A stretch of 64,000 nt of DNA from Pseudomonas sp. G.S.17 (GTDB lineage Bacteria > Pseudomonadota > Gammaproteobacteria > Pseudomonadales > Pseudomonadaceae), in NCBI RefSeq assembly GCF_038096165.1, contig NZ_CP151076.1, positions 2,167,501-2,231,500 on the forward strand. Direction: 5' to 3'. Within the stretch, counting starts at the first letter, position 1. Each line of letters begins with the position of its first letter. Made by a program: the position numbers and the translations under genes. Under the pieces are notes generated by a model. It was not told the DNA's origin, made no database searches, and worked only from the letters and a program-made list of their open reading frames with translations. Positions 60,580 through 64,000 of this stretch are shown here, piece after piece.

Positions 60580-61443
60580 ATGCCTGCCAGCGATTTGCAG
60601 ATCGATTGGCTCAAGTGCTTTGTGGCAGTGGTGGATGCGGGTTCGCTATCTGGCGCAGCCCACGAGGTCAACAGATCGCAGTCCGCCGTCAGCATGCAGA
60701 TGAAGAAGCTGGAGGCCGCGCTTGGACGTCAATTGTTGAATCGTGGCCCGAGGCACCTGCGACTGACCGCTGACGGCCAGACGCTGCTGACCTACGCCCG
60801 TCGCATGCTCGCCCTTCATGCCGAGACCCAGGCGGCTTTTCACGGTGAAGAATTAACCGGACGAATTCGCCTTGGCGTCGCTGAGGACTACGCAGCACGG
60901 TATCTCACGCCGGTTCTGAAGCGTTTTTCGCCGCGCTACGCAGGCGTGGAAATAGAGCTGACCTGTGAACAATCGACCGCGCTTATCCCGCGTGTGCGAA
61001 GCGGCGATCTAGATCTTGCGCTGGTGTCCAGAGACTCGCCTCAAAGCGGTACATTTCTCTTCAAGGAGCCCATGGTCTGGGTTGGCTCAGCACAGTTCGA
61101 ACTGTGGCGGCGAGACCCGGTGCCTATCGCGGTTTACGAAAGTGCAAGCCTGGCTCGGCATTATGCGGTGAATTCGCTGACCCAACAGGGACGCCAATTC
61201 AAGGTGGTATACAACAGCTCCAGCCTTGCTGGCCAGGTGGCCGCCGTTGAGGGTGGTCTCGCTATTGCCGCGATCACTCAGTGCACCGTGCAGGCATCGC
61301 TTCAAGTCCTGGGTAGCGAGCACGGCCTGGGAAACATTGAGCCTATGGAAGTTTCGATTCTGCGTAGCCGAGCCTCTCGCGGGTCTAAAGCGGTCAACAG
61401 CCTTCATGCTTTCATCATCAGCGCGCTGAGACTTCACGCGTAG
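60580..61443 (+). CDS. LysR-family transcriptional regulator
   Basis: This 287-residue LTTR has an N-terminal HTH at about residues 8-66 (FVAVVDAGSLSGAAHEVNRS, QSAVSMQMKKLE) and a PBP2-like effector domain at about 92-285. It probably controls the divergent LysE exporter. RBS GAGGTAACC lies before the ATG. The effector is unknown. Confidence 0.92.
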   Translation: MPASDLQIDWLKCFVAVVDAGSLSGAAHEVNRSQSAVSMQMKKLEAALGRQLLNRGPRHLRLTADGQTLLTYARRMLALHAETQAAFHGEELTGRIRLGVAEDYAARYLTPVLKRFSPRYAGVEIELTCEQSTALIPRVRSGDLDLALVSRDSPQSGTFLFKEPMVWVGSAQFELWRRDPVPIAVYESASLARHYAVNSLTQQGRQFKVVYNSSSLAGQVAAVEGGLAIAAITQCTVQASLQVLGSEHGLGNIEPMEVSILRSRASRGSKAVNSLHAFIISALRLHA

Positions 61444-61575
61444 TTTTTTCCTTGGTAAGCCCGTGGGTTTTTTCGGATTTCTATGGTTGGCAATCTCTCA
61501 GCCCCATCAACTACCCGCGTTCTTTCCCAGCCCGCGACTATGCTGTAGGGAGTCTTGACACGGAGGTTGAAGACG

Positions 61576-62040
61576 ATGCACTTGGGTGGGTCAACCCTGA
61601 AACTGAATTACCAGCATCCGGGTGGCATTGTTCACACGGCGTTGCTGGAGGTATTTCCGCAATTGGGCGTGGACGTTCGCTACGAATCCATTCTCAACCT
61701 GATCATCGATGCCAGGGCCGGTTGTTCGGCGGCGGTGCCGCTTGAATCCATTACGGTGGTTATCACTGCGATTACCGATTGCAGCTGTGAGGTCCTGATC
61801 GATGGCTATGTCCGGCGTGATCCGGATCGGCCGCGCGATTTTGTCTATCCCAGTAACTGTGGGGATATCTCCCGCGCGCTGGACCAACGCCTGTGCAGTG
61901 CGCTACCCATCTGTCCGGTGTCATTTCAGGAGCAGTTGCGAATCAGATATGGCGACAGGCCTCGGCAAAAATCCAGTCGCTTGTGGTTGCTGGTGACGGT
62001 TTTATGCTGGGGCGGGATTGGGTATTGGTTGCTCAAGTAA
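61576..62040 (+). CDS. Unrecognised 154-residue protein with a C-terminal membrane anchor
   Basis: I do not recognise this family. The ATG at 61576 has a strong ribosome site GGAGG 9 bp upstream, which argues for a real gene. The sequence has a 130-residue soluble part without a signal peptide, five cysteines, and a final hydrophobic helix (about 133-153, LWLLVTVLCWGGIGYWLLK) preceded by basic residues. It would be a tail-anchored membrane protein with the N-terminal part in the cytoplasm. Neighbours (LysR, LacI) give no clue to its function. Confidence 0.7.
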   Translation: MHLGGSTLKLNYQHPGGIVHTALLEVFPQLGVDVRYESILNLIIDARAGCSAAVPLESITVVITAITDCSCEVLIDGYVRRDPDRPRDFVYPSNCGDISRALDQRLCSALPICPVSFQEQLRIRYGDRPRQKSSRLWLLVTVLCWGGIGYWLLK

Positions 62041-62187
62041 TACCCCGATATGCAGCCTCGCAGGCTTTGCATCCCTCAAGCCAAAACCAAGTATCGTGAA
62101 TGTTCTGCGCGGCTTTGATAGATTCACTGCGCTAACAGCCTGCTTTCACAGCAGTTTCAGATATCGAGCTTCAGATTCGGAATGTTC

Positions 62188-63240
62188 ATGGCGAAGAAAC
62201 CCGCAGCATCCCCCATTGATTTGTCGTCGGCTGCAACCAGGAAAGGCTCCAGCCTGACATTGATTGATGTGGCAAAGGTTGCCGGTGTCTCACCCATGAC
62301 TGTCTCCAGGGCATTGCATCGACCGGAACTGGTGACCGAAGAAACCCGGGAAAAGGTCCGCGAGGCTGTGCGCAAGACCGGGTATGTGTCGAACATGCTG
62401 GCTGGCGGCCTGGCCAGTAACAAAAGCCGTCTGGTGGCGATTTTCCTGCCGACCATTGCCAACTCGATTTTTGCCGACACTGTGCAATCGCTGATGGATC
62501 GTCTGACCGAAGCGGGTTATCAGGCACTGCTGGGTCTAACCGGTTATTCCGCAGAACAGGAAGAAAAACTCCTGGAAGCCGTCCTCGGCCGCCGTCCGGA
62601 TGGCATCGTTCTGACCGGCACACTGCACACCGAATCCAGCCGCTTGCGCCTTGCTCAGGCAGGCATTCCTGTGGTCGAAGCCTGGGACTTGAGTGAAGAT
62701 CCGCTGGACATGCTGGTGGGTTTCTCTCATGAAAAAGTCGGGGAGGAGACCGCGCGACATCTGGTCGCCAAGGGCTACAAACGGTTTTCAGTGGTGACCA
62801 TCAGTGACCCCCGTGGCTTGCGCCGTTGCAATAGCCTGATTGCCGAGCTCAAACGCTTGGGCCTGGACGAAGTGCCGATGGAGGTTTTGGCTCCGCCGGC
62901 AACGCTTGAAGTCGGAAGGGAAGGGCTTCGGCGGTTGCTGGAACGGCCGGTACGACCGGATATCGTCGTGTGCAGCTCCGATACCGTGGCCCAGGGTGTG
63001 CTGGCGGAAGCCGCCAGTCGCGGGATGCAGGTGCCTTCGGATCTCGCGGTGATGGGGTTCGGCGATTTGAGCAGCGCGGCGCAGGTGTACCCGGCCTTAT
63101 CGACGGTCAGCGTTGATGGCAAAAGAATCGGCCTGCAAGTGGCCCAGGCGCTGCTTGAGCGCTTCGCCTATCCATCGGGCAGCCACGAGCCGGTGCGAAT
63201 TGATACTGGTTTCACCCTGATCGATCGCGCCAGTACCTGA
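62188..63240 (+). CDS. LacI-family regulator, probably of galactarate/talarate catabolism
   Basis: This 350-residue LacI/GalR repressor has an N-terminal HTH (about 23-70) reading LTLIDVAKVAGVSPMTVSRA and a PBP1-type sugar-binding core. Within it, PDGIVLTGTLHTE and VCSSDTVAQGVL are typical of the GntR subgroup. I chose the ATG at 62188, because CGGA sits at a better distance; an ATG at 62182 would add two residues. The downstream sugar-acid dehydratase and the two palindromes at 63278 and 63352 suggest it represses that operon. Confidence 0.92.
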   Translation: MAKKPAASPIDLSSAATRKGSSLTLIDVAKVAGVSPMTVSRALHRPELVTEETREKVREAVRKTGYVSNMLAGGLASNKSRLVAIFLPTIANSIFADTVQSLMDRLTEAGYQALLGLTGYSAEQEEKLLEAVLGRRPDGIVLTGTLHTESSRLRLAQAGIPVVEAWDLSEDPLDMLVGFSHEKVGEETARHLVAKGYKRFSVVTISDPRGLRRCNSLIAELKRLGLDEVPMEVLAPPATLEVGREGLRRLLERPVRPDIVVCSSDTVAQGVLAEAASRGMQVPSDLAVMGFGDLSSAAQVYPALSTVSVDGKRIGLQVAQALLERFAYPSGSHEPVRIDTGFTLIDRAST

Positions 63241-63277
63241 GCAAAACCCCGCAAACGTTGATTGCCTGGTAGTTGAA

Positions 63278-63291
63278 TGATTGCGCAATCA
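63278..63291. promoter_or_regulatory. Operator palindrome 1
   Basis: TGATTGCGCAATCA is a perfect 14-bp palindrome with a central CG step, typical of LacI-family operators. Its centre is 75 bp from the second copy. Confidence 0.75.
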
Positions 63292-63351
63292 GTGTAATAT
63301 CCGTCCACAGGTCGGCTGTTCTATCGGGCAGCGTCTTTTTTATAACAGTAG

Positions 63352-63367
63352 ATGATTGCGCAATCAT
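63352..63367. promoter_or_regulatory. Operator palindrome 2
   Basis: ATGATTGCGCAATCAT is a 16-bp perfect palindrome with the same core as copy 1. It lies just downstream of a possible -10 TATAAC (63341-63346), where it would block transcription start, and 73 bp before the dehydratase ATG. Confidence 0.8.
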
Positions 63368-63439
63368 TGCATGCTCACGCCTTATCCGGACGGGTATCTG
63401 ATTCTCTGCTCAAGACATCACGATTGAAGGGGAGCACCC

Positions 63440-64000
63440 ATGCTCGCACAACAACAATCCATCAAGTCCGCTGATGATGACCGCATTGCCTGGGTTCGGG
63501 TTTCGTCGGTCATTCTGCCGCTGGCCAACCCGATCAGCGATGCCAAGGTGCTGACCGGTCGACAAAAGCCGATGACCGAAATCGTCATCCTGTTCGCTGA
63601 AATCGAAACCGTTGACGGCCATAGCGGCCTTGGCTTCAGCTACTCCAAGCGTGCCGGCGGGCCGGGACAATTTGCCCATGCCAAGGAAATCGCCCCGGCG
63701 CTGATCGGCGAAAACCCCAGTGACATCGCCAAGTTGTGGACCAAGCTGTGCTGGGCCGGCGCATCGGTGGGCCGCAGCGGCATGTCGACCCAGGCGATCG
63801 GCGCCTTCGATGTGGCGTTGTGGGATCTGAAAGCCAAGCGCGCCAACCTGTCGCTGGCCCGCTTGCTGGGTGCGCAACGTGATTCGGTGCGCTGCTACAA
63901 CACCTCCGGCGGTTTCCTGCACACGCCGCTGGATCAGTTGATGAAGAACACCGACCTGTCCCGGGAAAAGGGTATTGGCGGCATCAAGCTGAAAGTCGGC
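63440..64000 (+). CDS. L-talarate/galactarate dehydratase, enolase superfamily (partial, 3' end outside window)
   Basis: The first 187 residues of a mandelate-racemase-subgroup enzyme are present. The stretch SDAKVLTGRQKP and the segments GFSYSKRAGG, WAGASVGRSGM, NTSGGFLHTPLDQ and GIGGIKLKVG match, from memory, the Salmonella L-talarate/galactarate dehydratase closely. The catalytic KxK pair is K183/K185 at the very end of the window. GGGGAG lies before the ATG. Such enzymes dehydrate galactarate or talarate to 5-keto-4-deoxyglucarate. The metal ligands and the catalytic His-Asp dyad lie beyond the window. Confidence 0.88.
   Translation, partial: MLAQQQSIKSADDDRIAWVRVSSVILPLANPISDAKVLTGRQKPMTEIVILFAEIETVDGHSGLGFSYSKRAGGPGQFAHAKEIAPALIGENPSDIAKLWTKLCWAGASVGRSGMSTQAIGAFDVALWDLKAKRANLSLARLLGAQRDSVRCYNTSGGFLHTPLDQLMKNTDLSREKGIGGIKLKVG

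Overview
The window is a piece of a Pseudomonas chromosome, most likely from the P. fluorescens group. The evidence is the 16S-tRNA-Ile-tRNA-Ala-23S-5S operon, a 13-gene nuo operon with a fused nuoCD, both monomeric and dimeric isocitrate dehydrogenases, and a long gene order (queD, carR/carS-type two-component system, malate-receptor-like MCP, AI-2E permease, nuoN-A, aceA, purB-hflD-mnmA, idh/icd, cspD/clpS-clpA, infA-bpt-aat, ftsK-lolA-rarA, serS-cysG, tusDCBE, YccA, tRNA-Ser) that matches what I remember of the PAO1 PA2666-to-PA2603 region, read in the same relative order. Synteny statements are from memory and were not searched.

Layout. 1-3942: 3' end of 16S, two tRNAs, 23S, 5S and terminators. 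3957-10276: queD; a duplicated pair of small exported PepSY proteins translationally linked to an OmpR-type regulator and its kinase; a chemoreceptor; an AI-2E family permease. 10288-25237: respiratory complex I (nuoA-N, minus strand), mostly with overlapping or nearly touching genes. 25238-34040: aceA, an orphan secretin-N-like exported protein, a GNAT acetyltransferase, a ribosomal oxygenase, purB, hflD, mnmA and a NUDIX hydrolase, all minus strand. 34075-38108: divergent idh and icd. 38142-55785: protein quality control (clpS-clpA), translation (infA, serS), N-degron enzymes (bpt, aat), cell division (ftsK), lipoprotein sorting (lolA), siroheme (cysG), and sulfur relay (tusDCBE), ending at tRNA-Ser(TGA).

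From about 55.8 kb the content changes to accessory genes: an MDR reductase, an SDR and an Old Yellow Enzyme facing a TetR regulator across a 20-bp inverted repeat (a NemRA-like electrophile-response cassette by inference), then a LysE exporter/LysR pair, an unrecognised small membrane-anchored protein, and a LacI regulator upstream of an L-talarate/galactarate dehydratase gene that runs off the window. Two copies of a TGATTGCGCAATCA palindrome flank the promoter region of that last gene.

How the parts connect. aceA, idh and icd together set the isocitrate branch point and complex I consumes the NADH. MnmA and the Tus relay make 2-thiouridine in tRNA. ClpS-ClpA, Aat and Bpt form the bacterial N-degron pathway. 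No integrase, insertion sequence, CRISPR array or prophage was seen. I did not find a clearly new multi-gene system; the best leads are regulatory palindromes and a few small genes of unknown function.
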